A stretch of DNA of 64,000 bases from contig JTDE01000749.1 in assembly GCA_014338405.1 (NCBI GenBank), positions 1 to 64,000 of the forward strand. Direction: 5' to 3'. The translations under genes and the position numbers were made by a program. A model generated the notes under the pieces. The model was given only the letters and a program-made list of their open reading frames with translations, had not been told where the DNA came from and searched no databases. Shown here piece by piece: positions 55,801 through 62,700 of this stretch; the stretch's first letter is position 1; each line of letters starts with the position of its first letter. The DNA is from Paragonimus skrjabini miyazakii. Its lineage: Eukaryota > Platyhelminthes > Trematoda > Plagiorchiida > Troglotrematidae.

Positions 55801-58800
55801 ACCATGAATAAAAATGCGGCGCTGAACAATTGGAGGTAAGAAGAACTGAGCTTAAGCCTGGAAACCAGATGGGTAAACGCCTACCAAAATAGGAACACAA
55901 AACTGATATGCAAGTCAAAAACAACGTGATTACGAACATCCGAAAAACACCAGCATCACCGAACACGGAAAATCGTCAGATGGAATAACGTGTGATTAGT
56001 TAAACACGTTTTGCTTGCATTATGAAACAAATCTATTAGTGTGCGCAATGACCATTACAATCAGATACCGTCTTGCTGTTTCGTGCATATAAAAATCACA
56101 TTGTTCAGGTATTTGGGTTGTGGTTTGAAATTCCTTAAGCTCGAACCGTTTACAACAAGCATCAGTAGTGATGGAGTAAAACGTGTACAAGTATAAACAG
56201 TGTAGCGTCAGTCTTTAGTATCATGTGTACAAGTTTGCAACGAAAAGTAGATCATTGTGATATTATACTTTCCAATACTTGTAGCACCTAATTTATCTGC
56301 TAACACGTGAACGTTTTAAAAATATGCTTTTTCAAGGTCTAGGTTTTGTCAATATTATCAATCTCTATCGGTTACACCAAAAAATGAGGTTTCGTCGGAT
56401 GCAAGACAGCTATCTAACTGCCATATAACCTGTACACTTTTGAGATTAGCAGACTGACAGATGAAACGCATTCGGGTATTTTTGATGCAACTGAAAGATC
56501 TTAACATCATATGTGATTTTACTGTACCAAACCATGTATGACTGCAGTTCTACTTCATGCAATGAGACATTAGTAATCCAGACAATTCATATCGCGAACT
56601 GCAATCGGGGATAACAGAATCGACCAGTCACAGGTCTTGCTATGGACTCATGATTACGTATCCTACAGTATTCTACAATATATATCTTACCGTATATGGA
56701 AATAAGAACACTTGAATAGCGAGATATCTCAGTAGTTTTCTGTACCCACTTTAGTCACATTACCTGTTCACACACAAACAGAGTGGAGACAAAATCGACT
56801 AAAACATCAAAGGTCGTATGTTTAAGTAGCAACCTTCAGAAAAACTTAAGGTCATTATTAGTTATGTTTGTACATAAAGTCAATGATCAGTCTAATGGAC
56901 ATCAATTAGCATGTACCCACAGATTGCCCTTGAATATCAGCTTACTGTAATCGAAAATCGGTTTAAGTTTCTTTAAGACGACGGCAAATGTATGTTTTCG
57001 CTGTTTTCTAATTCGTAGTAAACACCATGCTAACCACTACGATGAAGAAACTTTGGCAAGCTAACTTACCTATCGTTGGAAACCTCTAGTTTCCAAGTCG
57101 AAAATCTGTCCTGCCATTTCCGCCCATCTTGATTCCTATCCAGCTATGTCAGACCAACAAGTTCCATTGACGGTTACTAATAAACGGTTGGGAGTTTGAT
57201 CAAGTTCGGAATGAACGTCACTCACAGCTGATCACAGCTTTTGAATTGATATAATCTTTCCAGCTAGCATCATTTATTCCGTTTACATTCCCTCATGCAG
57301 TACATCAGACCTCGCCAGTTAGACCCGTTAAATGCCATATGATGAGTACTATCAATTTCAAACTCCTCACCGAAAAATTGATACCACTTGACTTAATTCA
57401 CCTCAGAGCAGCACTCCGTGCTGACTATGGCCACAAGGGCTGGATGTAGCAAAACTGCAAATGAGCATTGGTGTCCTGCTGGCCAGCAGCTCATTGAAAT
57501 CACACCTGACTGATGAGTCCAATCAAGAGAGAAGATCCACCATGAAGTGTTCGTCTGAATGTGGAAGATGTAAGACTTTTCAGTGTTGCTATTATGTGTA
57601 GAACAAAACAGCCCCAGAAGTCCACTGAATCCATTTTCGTCAGCTGGACGAATGACACATGCTAGCTAACAGGATGTATTGTGAGTTTGGTCATATAACC
57701 TAACACCATTCTGTCCACAGCCCCTCTATTAGATAATTTCAAACATACTGCGGACAGTTGGTTCGACCAAAGAAATCACCGAAGTCACGCACACGCTATA
57801 GTCCATCTCTAATCCTGATGATACATCTTGAAGTGCTAATGTAAATGCAAAGGAAGCAGTATATAGCCAGTCACGCATCCAGACACCAGCGAAGTTAAGT
57901 AACACGTGACTTTTTCTGTAGAAAACCAAAAAGACAACCCGCCTTGCGATTATTTGCGGCAAACAACAAAGAATAAATATATCACCCCTGCACAGATAGA
58001 TTAATGCGCATAATCAGCTTATCCTAGCAGGTAGAAATATTCAGTGACCATGGAATCCTTATGTACAAAAACAGTTCCATCAAAAGATCTTTCAGAAACT
58101 AATAACTTCAAATTTACGTTTGTGAAATATACAGCAATAGATAAAACCAACATACCTGAACGGGTGAGGGATCAAATGTACACTGGGCTGTGACTCGATA
58201 TATATAGACGCGACCTACAACCGGTACCTGAGATTTCTCCATGTCGAAACTGTACTGAAGCCCTGGAGCTCCGATTGCCACATCCTCTATCCCATCACCA
58301 TCCACATCGCTTACTCGTGCAACCGAGTAACCGAAAAATGCCTGTCTGTATGGACCCTCTAAAGAAGCTGATACTTTCGTCGAATTCGGACCAGGGCACA
58401 CGATATACACTCGACCAACGTTAGGTCCTTTTTGTGTTTGACTGTCGAATGGAGCACCGATTATAACAGCGTAATCCGCTTGACCAGTTTCTGTTACCAA
58501 CGGAAGGTGAACTGTGTCCATGGCTTGACCAAATCCAGTATTCAAAAAAGTTCCGTTTATTTCCATGTCAATACGAAAGGCTTCTTCACCAAGATGAGTT
58601 CTTCTCTGACGAAATGCAATTACATGTGGCTGAGGGGTACCTGAAGGAGAGGCAACCAAAATGAGATTCTCTCTAGTCAAATAGTCTGCATCTTTAGATT
58701 GTCCGATTTGATGCTTTTCTGCACCAACTGTTGCTTCCGGTGCAGTCGGTGTCCACGTGACCTTGGTGCCAAAATTCACCTCTGTTCCAAGAATTCTGTG

Positions 58801-59697
58801 CACGGTTACCCAGCTGGATATGGAGGAGTTAGACACAGCGAAGTTGCGTAGAATATCATCTATCTGCTGAACTCTGCCGAAAGGCTGCGCATAAGGAAGA
58901 CCAACGACTAGCTTAACGTTTGGAACCGTTGTGGTCCTATTCGTTGTTGAGGCAGTTTGTATCAAATCAATGGAGAATCCACCACCACAAGGCTGCGAAT
59001 GACCGGAACTAGTACAAAATTGGATACTCTCATCAAAGGTCTCACCAGTCTGGTTGATCTTGACCCACATTCCTTCACGGCGAAAGCGAATACGGCACAA
59101 ACCACCTGGATGTAGGTGATCTGCATGCCACAGCGGATCACAGAATACCAACACTGCTCCATCTGCTGGAGCTGTTAGCTGCAAGCTTGCCAATCCAATT
59201 CCAAGAAGACCGGCTCTGTCGTTTGCATCCGCAACTGGCTTCGAGTCAAAGTTCCCCACTCGGTTGATTTCCAACGGATGACATTCAGTTAACTGAAAGC
59301 CAGCAGGCGTCGTTTTCTGTGGAAATAATTCACAGCCGACCACTCCGACAACCTCAGTAGCAAAAGGAAAGTCACCAGTAGAATTTGAAGACCTCATCAC
59401 CATGCCACCCATGACCACCCACGAGCCGGCACTTGGTGCAGAAGATTCACGGAAACCAGTCACAGTGACCCACTGAAATCGATTGCAAATCGACTTGTCT
59501 TTTGGTCGCAAATTATCAGCCCGGAGGACTGCATTACACAATTTCTCTTTGAAATTTTCATCGATAAAAGGTTGGAAAACATGCAAATTATTGTTGGGTT
59601 GTGTATTTACTGGAAACCAAGCTTCATCCGGATAAGTCAGACTGGCGATTTTGCGCAGTAAAGAAATAAGGTACACAAATGATAACCAGATAATCAT
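1783..59697 (-). CDS. Integrin alpha subunit, complete five-exon gene model (about 1527 aa)
   Basis: Integrin alpha chains pair with a beta chain at the plasma membrane and bind extracellular matrix. The model joins 59697-58156, 13228-11857, 8754-8554, 5124-4999 and 3125-1783, giving 4584 nt with no internal stop. Domains seen: signal peptide (about 1-18); beta-propeller with calcium loops DVDGDG (464-469) and DVDADG (536-541); thigh and calf region; calf-2 with a stretch resembling the QCLxxxCxxxRLD segment of alpha-V-like chains; furin-type site RQKRR (1094-1098); membrane helix (about 1275-1297); GFFRR (1301-1305). There is no inserted I (vWFA) domain. Introns are 44,927, 3,102, 3,429 and 1,873 bp. 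The tail of about 227 residues is far longer than the usual few dozen. Family assignment is firm; the subclass is not. The first propeller blades are divergent. Confidence 0.93.
3490..3565 (-). repeat. tRNA-like segment, probable SINE head
   Basis: Read on the minus strand it starts GGCTCCGTAGCTCAGACGG, close to a tRNA 5' half with an A box (TAGCTCAGACGG). After about 45 bases comes a B-box-like GGCCTGAATCC. The length is about that of a tRNA, but the arms pair poorly and the B box is off consensus, so a tRNA-derived SINE remnant is more likely than a working tRNA gene. Confidence 0.4.
3758..3829 (+). repeat. tRNA-like segment, probable SINE head
   Basis: It begins GGCCCTGTAGCTCAGCTG, which carries an A-box-like TAGCTCAGCTG, and has a weak B-box-like GAGTTCTCAAAA about 50 bases on. 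Cloverleaf pairing is not convincing. It faces the opposite way to the similar segment about 200 bases to the left. Confidence 0.35.
4999..5124 (-). CDS. Integrin alpha exon 4 (126 bp, calf-2 region)
   Basis: This small exon is visible only from splice signals. The acceptor has a pyrimidine-rich tract (tttcctctggtttttgacaag) before 5124; the donor GTGAGT follows 4999. It enters after one base of a split codon and leaves with one base, exactly what exon 3 (ends with one base) and exon 5 (starts with two) require. It encodes FNWEQWLPKLVGADG, then a Cys and NPFNLTVVDTDDD, including an N-glycosylation sequon (NLT). Length is 42 codons. Skipping it would keep the frame, so a splice variant is possible, but there is no evidence for one. 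Confidence 0.82.
6605..7980 (-). mobile_element. Decayed non-LTR retrotransposon, reverse transcriptase and 3' end (5'-truncated)
   Basis: Read on the minus strand this is a nearly continuous but broken reverse transcriptase: FKEGSRRLGDNHRGISLMS, then SHIREEQAEF and CIDHIFILRRILEHRHSY (fingers), GVRQG-like residues, an intact YADD active-site tetrad at 7439-7428, then GMRFAPSKW, a thumb region with FASLRQLW, and the C-terminal block GHVLRMPAERL and RCRLPDWGPRDH. Several frameshifts and stops separate these blocks, so it is a pseudogene. The endonuclease half is missing, which fits 5' truncation during target-primed reverse transcription. The clade (RTE-like or CR1-like) is not settled. The extreme 3' end recurs at 40046-40112. 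Confidence 0.85.
7979..7996 (+). repeat. Fragment of the hammerhead-repeat tail at the LINE 5' boundary
   Basis: The bases TGTGGGTGGTGTTCAAC are identical to part of the tail of the hammerhead-bearing repeat at 24833-24860. They sit exactly where recognisable reverse-transcriptase sequence stops. The match is short, so this is a suggestion that the LINE inserted beside an older repeat copy. Confidence 0.35.
8554..8754 (-). CDS. Integrin alpha exon 3 (201 bp, calf-2 start)
   Basis: The acceptor tatcaactgacaacag precedes 8754; the strong donor GTAAGT follows 8554. The exon completes an Arg codon left by exon 2 and ends one base into the next codon. Its residues (about 973-1038) include VLSSDIGPKVEHVFLIENRG, which resembles the EDVGPVVQHIYELRNNG segment of alpha-V-type chains at the start of calf-2. 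The open frame continues past the donor to 8495, but a downstream GTAATT donor would break the frame into exon 4, so the shorter exon is preferred. Confidence 0.9.
8755..11856 (-). other. Integrin alpha intron 2 (3,102 bp)
   Basis: It starts with GTGAGT at 11856-11851 and ends in CAG before 8754. I find no coding exon, retroelement protein or RNA gene. A weak tRNA-like A-box segment (GGGTTAGCTAATGGTAG, near 10170) has no partner B box that I can identify. Confidence 0.8.
11857..13228 (-). CDS. Integrin alpha exon 2: last propeller blade, thigh and calf-1
   Basis: The acceptor tcttataaaccag ends at 13229 and the donor CAAC/GTGAGT follows 11857. The exon opens in phase 0 with ILQALDSEPGDGFGVGLARS and DVDADGAPELLI, a canonical FG-GAP blade with its calcium loop (536-541), directly continuing the blade order of exon 1. 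Residues 515-971 then carry thigh and calf-1 sequence with paired cysteines (for example CVASDAQSC, CEAELKLVKHVCIPAPEC). It exits one base into an Arg codon completed by exon 3. A methionine is absent at its start because this is an internal exon. Confidence 0.95.
14166..14210 (-). ncRNA. Type I hammerhead ribozyme (complete, minimal)
   Basis: Read on the minus strand: stem I strand GCACTA, core CTGACGA, stem II GCTCT-AATG-AGAGC, core GAAA, short stem III ACTCGAGT, then the cleavage residue C and the other stem I strand TAGTGC. GCACTA and TAGTGC are exact complements, stem II is a perfect 5-bp hairpin, and all invariant core bases (CUGANGA, GAAA, A-U closing stem III, H17) are present. Predicted self-cleavage is after GTC, between plus positions 14171 and 14172. 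The palindromic stem III is only 2 bp as a monomer but would form 8 bp in a dimer, as in Penelope-type hammerheads. Confidence 0.88.
14211..14284 (-). promoter_or_regulatory. tRNA-like region with RNA polymerase III A and B boxes
   Basis: On the minus strand an A-box-like TGTCGCAGTGG (14284-14274, ten of eleven consensus positions) and a perfect B box GTTCAAGTC (14238-14230) are spaced as in tRNA genes. Between them a 7-base loop CTCATGA sits in a partly paired stem and would place CAT as an anticodon, suggesting descent from a tRNA-Met-like gene (inference). The T arm pairs poorly, so this is a SINE promoter rather than a tRNA. Confidence 0.55.
14341..14379 (+). ncRNA. Degenerate hammerhead copy in the opposite arm
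   Basis: The right arm carries the same hairpin (GCTCTAATGAGAGC), GAAA, ACTCGAGT and TAGTGC, but the core reads CTGGCGA instead of CTGACGA and the preceding bases (CACTTTCG) cannot pair with TAGTGC. Changing the invariant A6 and losing stem I should abolish cleavage. Confidence 0.75.
14470..21132. other. Intronic stretch without recognisable features
   Basis: Both strands were read for coding exons, reverse-transcriptase motifs, tRNA boxes and hammerhead cores; nothing could be supported. The short frames here (for example 14643-14891 plus, 15950-16162 minus, 18068-18334 minus) look random. Confidence 0.6.
20926..20949. repeat. TA-rich microsatellite
   Basis: An imperfect (TA)n run interrupted by ACATA. 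It lies inside intron 1 and has no other visible role. Confidence 0.8.
21133..21196. repeat. (ATT)n microsatellite, about 21 units
   Basis: An uninterrupted trinucleotide run of about 64 bp. In one frame it encodes a run of leucines, which creates a spurious open frame (20987-21235); it is not a protein feature. Confidence 0.97.
24405..24560 (-). repeat. Body segment of the hammerhead repeat family
   Basis: From TGACCTCACATTTGGCATGACCGAA to about GAACGCTCAACGACTTTCG this block matches the part of the element at 14286-14340 that lies next to its arm, and then continues about 100 bp further than that copy does. A more diverged copy of the same longer body is at 28115-28235. The family unit is therefore longer than the 401-bp insertion. 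Confidence 0.6.
24584..24889 (+). mobile_element. Second hammerhead-bearing repeat copy with inverted arms
   Basis: The order on the plus strand is an inverted tail arm (from TACTGATAATTAGTCGGGGAT), a B-box-like GAGTTCTAGTCCCGG, a hammerhead (24735-24779), then the tail GGCCGACTGGAAAGTCTATG, and the same end (ACTCATCAGTA) as the copy at 14057. The left arm is more diverged from the right than in that copy, and no target-site duplication is visible, so it is older or recombined. It abuts a Penelope-like fragment at 24890. Confidence 0.65.
24735..24779 (+). ncRNA. Type I hammerhead ribozyme, intact core with weakened stem I
   Basis: The order is GCATTA, CTGACGA, hairpin GCTCTAATGAGAGC, GAAA, ACTCGAGT, C, GATTGC. 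All invariant core bases and stem II are unchanged from the copy at 14166-14210. Stem I now pairs only in part (GC/GC end plus scattered pairs; mismatches next to the cleavage site), so activity may be reduced or lost. Confidence 0.75.
24890..25140 (-). mobile_element. Penelope-like element fragment, GIY-YIG endonuclease domain
   Basis: The minus-strand frame contains LYSFACSCGTSYVGRTTGRL, then SVRIRKYHPTC and VAHFVDTHH, matching the C-terminal GIY-YIG domain of Penelope-like elements, in which the Y, the G-R pair and the Cys-rich CxC before it are typical. The reverse transcriptase is absent. The last dozen codons of the open frame (DEWSMIWLTSS) come from the neighbouring hammerhead repeat read backwards. 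It is a dead remnant. Confidence 0.8.
25497..25676. repeat. Fold-back element (inverted repeat with about 67-70-bp arms)
   Basis: The left arm 25497-25566 and right arm 25608-25676 are inverted copies sharing a long identical core (GTGTGGATTTGAAACGTCAC, then AATAAAT) and the outer sequence TTGTTTGA-AACG. The loop of about 40 bp is AT-rich. No open frame. It looks like a MITE-type or fold-back repeat; I do not recognise the family. Confidence 0.8.
25771..25807. repeat. (TA)n microsatellite
   Basis: An uninterrupted run of about 18 TA units. It produces mirror-image spurious frames on both strands (alternating Ile and Tyr), neither of them a gene. Confidence 0.97.
25808..28114. other. Intronic stretch without recognisable features
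   Basis: The frame at 26067-26471 (134 codons, plus) is the longest here, but it overlaps open frames on the other strand, has no domain or helix pattern I recognise and no clear splice context. A short TA run lies at 27635-27652. Nothing else supported. Confidence 0.55.
28115..28235 (-). repeat. Diverged body segment of the hammerhead repeat family
   Basis: The block CACATTAGACATGACCGAGG through CAGTTACTGTTCTGATAAC to CAATCGATGACTCC follows the segment at 24405-24515 base for base with scattered changes. No hammerhead core remains in this copy. Confidence 0.55.
28236..32147. other. Intronic stretch without supported features
   Basis: The region around 30540-31320 is richer in G and C than its surroundings and has several overlapping short frames on both strands, but no consistent exon chain or known domain could be built. 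Confidence 0.5.
32148..32215 (+). repeat. Tail fragment of the hammerhead repeat family
   Basis: GAATGCGAGGGTTGTGATAA followed by AATGTGGATGGTGTTC matches the family tail GAATGCGACAGCTGCGATAA and TTGTGGGTGGTGTTC. Only the tail survives. Confidence 0.5.
32540..32622 (+). repeat. tRNA-like segment, possible SINE head
   Basis: A perfect B box GTTCGAACC (32610-32618) follows an A-box-like TTAGCTCGTCAGTT by about 60 bases. Arms do not pair well enough to call a tRNA gene. Confidence 0.3.
32623..35392. other. Intronic stretch without recognisable features
   Basis: No coding exon, RNA gene or retroelement motif could be supported on either strand. The frame at 34902-35162 has no recognisable similarity, though it precedes the Penelope-like fragment. 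Confidence 0.55.
35393..36234 (+). mobile_element. Penelope-like retroelement pseudogene: RT end, connector and GIY-YIG
   Basis: The first frame reads RRYVESIFSML, where Penelope-like reverse transcriptases have RYVDDIF, then FRFLNIRLNRQADGTLQHSV and YRKAT. The next stretch keeps the same reading (SFRSFVSLKQNRKLTH) but with stops, then shifts frame. From 35752 it continues YDYLDRFI, a connector, and FVYSFSSCCTAKYVGL with RRLSKRIIVHHPIWL, AIAAHLAG and VDPKQAVRIVY, the GIY-YIG domain order typical of the family. Both catalytic Asp codons are changed (YVDD to YVES at 35417-35428) and the GIY-YIG Arg is replaced, so it is inactive. The 5' part is missing. Confidence 0.85.
36705..36788 (-). other. 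Possible acidic C-terminal exon (speculative)
   Basis: After an AG acceptor (ttttcataag) the minus strand encodes FVKTTPKDVSAED, then NNGDDDEEQEEEEV and TAA. An AATAAA lies about 90 bp downstream (36613-36608). The composition resembles acidic tails of nuclear proteins, but no upstream exon was found and short GAT/GAA repeats can give this by chance. Confidence 0.15.
40021..40044. repeat. Perfect 10-bp hairpin
   Basis: CCTAAAACAT and ATGTTTTAGG are exact complements around a 4-base loop (GATA). It directly precedes the LINE 3' fragment at 40046. Function unknown; it could mark a mobile-element end. Confidence 0.6.
40046..40112 (-). mobile_element. 3'-end fragment of the same non-LTR element as at 6605-7980
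   Basis: AATAAAAGAAGACTAAG followed by CAGAAGAACTGGAAATGGT matches the extreme 3' end of the element at 6605 (AATAAAAGAAGACTAAG, TGGAAGAATTAGAAATGGT), and continues to GATTGACTGC. It is in the same orientation and severely 5'-truncated. Confidence 0.7.
41101..44227 (+). mobile_element. Non-LTR retrotransposon (endonuclease, reverse transcriptase, C2H2 finger), broken and gapped
   Basis: 41101-41437 encodes part of an apurinic-type endonuclease (GVCFAVTDRI, LRLGRGKCATFVSVYGPT, LLVFGDLKARVG), with a one-base insertion at about 41411. After the gap, 42429-44065 encodes a reverse transcriptase: AAGKDGLPGEILKN, a frameshift near 42540, YWGISLLS, EEQCGFRANRSTIDLAF, FADFTKAFDSVSR, VTGVKQGCV, the FADD active site (43241-43252), then the thumb and GHVRRMGDDR. 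Stops TGA at 43187 and 44063 look like CGA decay. A classical C2H2 finger (C-X2-C-X12-H-X3-H, 44129-44191) lies before the final TAG at 44225. This is the common animal LINE often labelled endonuclease-reverse transcriptase. Its 3' end beyond 44227 is not defined. Confidence 0.9.
41439..42428. other. Assembly gap (990 N)
   Basis: All bases are N. It sits between the endonuclease and reverse-transcriptase parts of the LINE, which is consistent with repeats breaking the assembly. The real distance may differ. Confidence 0.99.
49190..49222 (-). repeat. Tail fragment of the hammerhead repeat family
   Basis: TTGGGGATTTTTCTTGAACATCACC resembles the inverted tail GTCGGGGATTTGG ... AAGTTGAACATCACC at 14070-14105. 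It is short and diverged. Confidence 0.35.
55225..55295 (+). repeat. Tail fragment of the hammerhead repeat family
   Basis: ATTGTGGATGATGTTCAATC, then TATATGAAAACCCAAAATC and CCCCACTGCTCATCA match the complement of the inverted arm at 24584-24645 nearly throughout. No ribozyme core remains. Confidence 0.6.
57195..57250 (-). repeat. Tail fragment of the hammerhead repeat family
   Basis: GAACGTCACTCACAGCTGATCACAGCT resembles the inverted tail GAACATCACCCACAATTGATCGCAGCT at 14095-14125. Diverged, tail only. Confidence 0.45.
58156..59697 (-). CDS. Integrin alpha exon 1: signal peptide and most of the beta-propeller
   Basis: The start chosen is ATG at 59697-59695 (MIIWLSFVYLISLL), the first ATG after an in-frame TAA at 59727-59725; it gives a hydrophobic signal peptide of about 18 residues. 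The exon holds 514 codons and ends in phase 0 at CAG/GTATG. FG-GAP sequence is clear in the second half: TGFGQAM, YAVIIGAPFDS, NVGRVYIV, AFFGYSVARVS with the calcium loop DVDGDG (464-469), IEDVAIGAPG, and GRVYIYRVTAQC. The first 250 residues are divergent and the blades there cannot be assigned by eye. No I domain is inserted. Confidence 0.95.
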
Positions 59698-59765
59698 GTC
59701 CAACTGCCCGAATACCTCCCGGACTTAGTTAGCCGGCTGTCTACACTTGATGCAGACCTATACTG

Positions 59766-59795
59766 TTTATAGAGTCTAAATCACATTTTGATTGG
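59766..59795 (-). promoter_or_regulatory. Candidate core promoter of the integrin gene (TATA and CCAAT)
   Basis: On the minus strand TATAAA (59771-59766) lies about 70 bases before the start codon and a CCAAT box (59795-59791) about 20 bases further upstream. A transcription start near 59740 would give a 5' leader of about 40 bases. The spacing between the boxes is shorter than usual and an upstream non-coding exon cannot be excluded. Confidence 0.4.
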
Positions 59796-59799
59796 TGGT

Positions 59800-62700
59800 C
59801 ACGCCGGTCAGTCAGGTGTCCGCACACCTACGCAAAATACATCAGACTAAGCCGTAGGCCGGCTGTTGACCAATGGTGTGTGTAATTGGTGGGCGCCGGT
59901 TTATACCTATTTTTAGACCCGTAGCTAGTGATAAACCATACATGATTCAGTGACATTGGCGTTCCACGGAGCTGTGTCCACGCCCCGATGGTTCGTAAAT
60001 CGGTTAGGAAGATCAACAATTTGTCAAGTTCATAACAACATATTTGATAGTCGTCTACCTATAATTGGAATGCGCAGCAGGAAATAATCCGCGTTAATAT
60101 AGGTCATCAGGACGCGTTTATTTGGTAATCGTCATGTGGAATCTGTCAAATAGTTATTGGATAGTCTAGTCAATTTCAAATAATAATTTTCGGTTCCGAA
60201 CTTCAGTAATTTTGTAAGAGGAACTCAATTATTTCTTTTCATCTAGACCGTTTAAGAAGCCGTTTGGGAATTTGACTGGAAACTCACTGCAACGCTTCTT
60301 CTTGATAGAACAAGCTCGGGTAAACTAAAAGTCATTTTTATATAGAGGGATTTATTTCCTTCTGAAGATGAACAAGTAATTTTACGTTACCAAAAGGAGT
60401 CATAGAATGTACGTAATTGGAGAAATGTTGTACGCATCTCAACTGGTGAATAATCAGTGGTAACGCATGTGTGGTTGATTGGAAAAGACCCTTAGAAAGG
60501 TGAAGAAATTTGGTGTAATGACTGGTATCGAAAACGATCAAATTGCATCTCTAAATTCAGGTGGCTGGGTAGAAAAACGTAGGATGTTATGTTGAGACTC
60601 CAATGAAAAATTTGTTCAAGTTCAGTGAGGAGAAATTATTGACGTACTGTTTTAATTTTTCCACATTCAATTGTACATAATTTAAAAGGAGACCCGGTTG
60701 CAAAAGCCTAGAATACAGTTGAATGCGAACCAGTGGCAGTTGTACATAAGTCCGTTTTTTTTCCTTGGGAGTTAGATCCCGCGACCGTACCGTTTGGCTT
60801 CCAACTCAGCGAACCAGCTCTATGTATTGTGTTTTTCTGTGAGTGTTTCACATTATTACGACTCATTCGGCTTTTTGAACACCACTTCGGATGTACGTTC
60901 AAAACAGTCCACACAACCATCTAGAAGCTGAATTGCAGCTCCATTGGCAACAAATAGTTGTCGAACCTAAGGTACGTGTTTTCTGCTAACTCAATATGAT
61001 CGGTCCTTTAATTTACCCCAAAGGTTTCAGAATATTTCTTTTGAATCACGTTTACTTTCATTAGGTCACTGAACGCTATTCACCCCGTCGCAAGTATACT
61101 GGGGTTACAAACACGGCACTCACTATGTGGAATGACGTTCACATTACCCAGTGAATTTGCGTAAAGTATCGCTGTGACAATAAATGTCATTAGCGAAATG
61201 TAGAAAAAACAAACAAATCGATTTGTAACACAAGTCGAGCCTTCTGAACACTCTATAGCAATCACAAAACGATAGGTACTTAGCTATGTGTGCATAATTT
61301 TGACTCTGAACTAACACTAAACCACAAATTATCCTGAGACCACATCGACTGTCATCTGAGAAATTACTGAATCAGAATGAATCGATTTAATTTTAAATTC
61401 TGCTCTAATTGAAATGTTAATAACCATAAAGTTTATATAGATGCTATAATGATTCCAAATATATTCACAGTGATTTGACTTTTTAACAGAAGTGCAGGAA
61501 GAAGCAACAAATTTTATTAATGACACTTTCGTGGATAATGAGGTTACATCTAAGGAAACCTCGTTGTACTTCCTGATGTTCAGTGAATTAGCCGCGTCGA
61601 CAAAAAACAGAATGTTCTTTAAACTGAATAGCATCAATCGTGAGTTAGTTGATCCCAGTACCTTCACTACGCATTGGACTAAGACATATCAGGATAAACT
61701 GTGAATATCAAAGTCAGTCTTGAGGGCATTCCGTCGTTGTAAACTGTAAGGAAAATGTAGATTCAAAGAATGACCGTACCTGTCAGTTTGTTGTACCTTA
61801 AGGTATATATATATCGACCGCATTTACTTGTTTCATCACCCGAAGTAAGTTAGATAGCTTTTTATCAGTAGATGTTGCCCTATCCTTATCTCAAAAACTT
61901 TAGCTGTAATGAAAATATAAGTTACACTTTGTAAACGTATTCAACTCTCCCGAGTAAAACTACTTTGTATTCTTCATACAGTTTAGCCAGTAGAATATTC
62001 ATGATGGTTTACAGCCCCCTTAGTATCAGGTAAAGACATTAAGCATATTCGGATGAAGCTTCCCAAATCGTCAGTAAGGTTTGTTCAACCCACTCTAGAG
62101 CTATCAGAGTATGACTGTTATCCACAGCAGAGGCTATTGCTATCAGACTCTACAATCTGTCTGTTTGTACAAAAACAATTCGTACAAACCCTCCACCCCG
62201 TCTGACCACTTATCCTCAAACCACTTGAAACGAAAACGATAGTGAACACTATGATGTCTACGATCGTGTGTCCGTTAGTTCGCGACGGCGACTCAATCAC
62301 TAACTAATACTGCCACTCCCCTCCGTTAGATTGTGGTCTACCGCAAGTCTGTGATTTTTGATAGCCTGTTTGCCTGTTCCAATTATGACCTAAAATTTCT
62401 ACAGGTATCTTATGTAAATATAAAAGGCAGATGAATATGATAGACAATAGTTGTTTGCATTGTTGTCGTCTTAGGAACTTACGGGAATTTGGGAAGGATT
62501 GGGACGTACTTCAATCAGATCAGCCAAGTTTCCAATCCCTACTGGCATATCATACAGGGAACGTCTTGTATGATCAAAACGACCCAAATACCTTGTGACA
62601 CATCGTTAGCCCAACCGCTGCAATTCTGCTGGGAATCGTGTTTGATCAATTATGGTAAAATTAATCGCAAAATTGGTGGGTAATTGTCTCATCCAGTTGA

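Larger units (their letters stand above)
13229..58155 (-). other. Integrin alpha intron 1 (44,927 bp)
   Basis: The donor CAG/GTATG lies at 58156/58155 and the acceptor ends at 13229. Both flanking exons are in phase 0 and the FG-GAP order runs straight across, so no coding exon is required within it. It holds many retroelement pieces, all listed separately, and one assembly gap. I could not find a convincing nested gene on either strand. Confidence 0.88.
44228..58155. other. Intronic stretch, mostly featureless apart from short repeat fragments
   Basis: 44228-44760 is relatively GC-rich and probably belongs to the LINE 3' untranslated region. Beyond it I find only tail fragments of the hammerhead family (49190, 55225, 57195) and a tandem duplication of CATAACGTCATAC at about 46537-46563. 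No exon or RNA gene could be supported. Confidence 0.55.

Noticed and set aside
57506..57536. CTGATGAGTCCAATC resembling a Schistosoma hammerhead core
   Set aside because: The stem II partner and the GAAA at the right place are missing; the following bases do not pair.
59698..59703. Integrin start two codons upstream (59703)
   Set aside because: That codon is TTG; the first ATG after the in-frame stop is at 59697.
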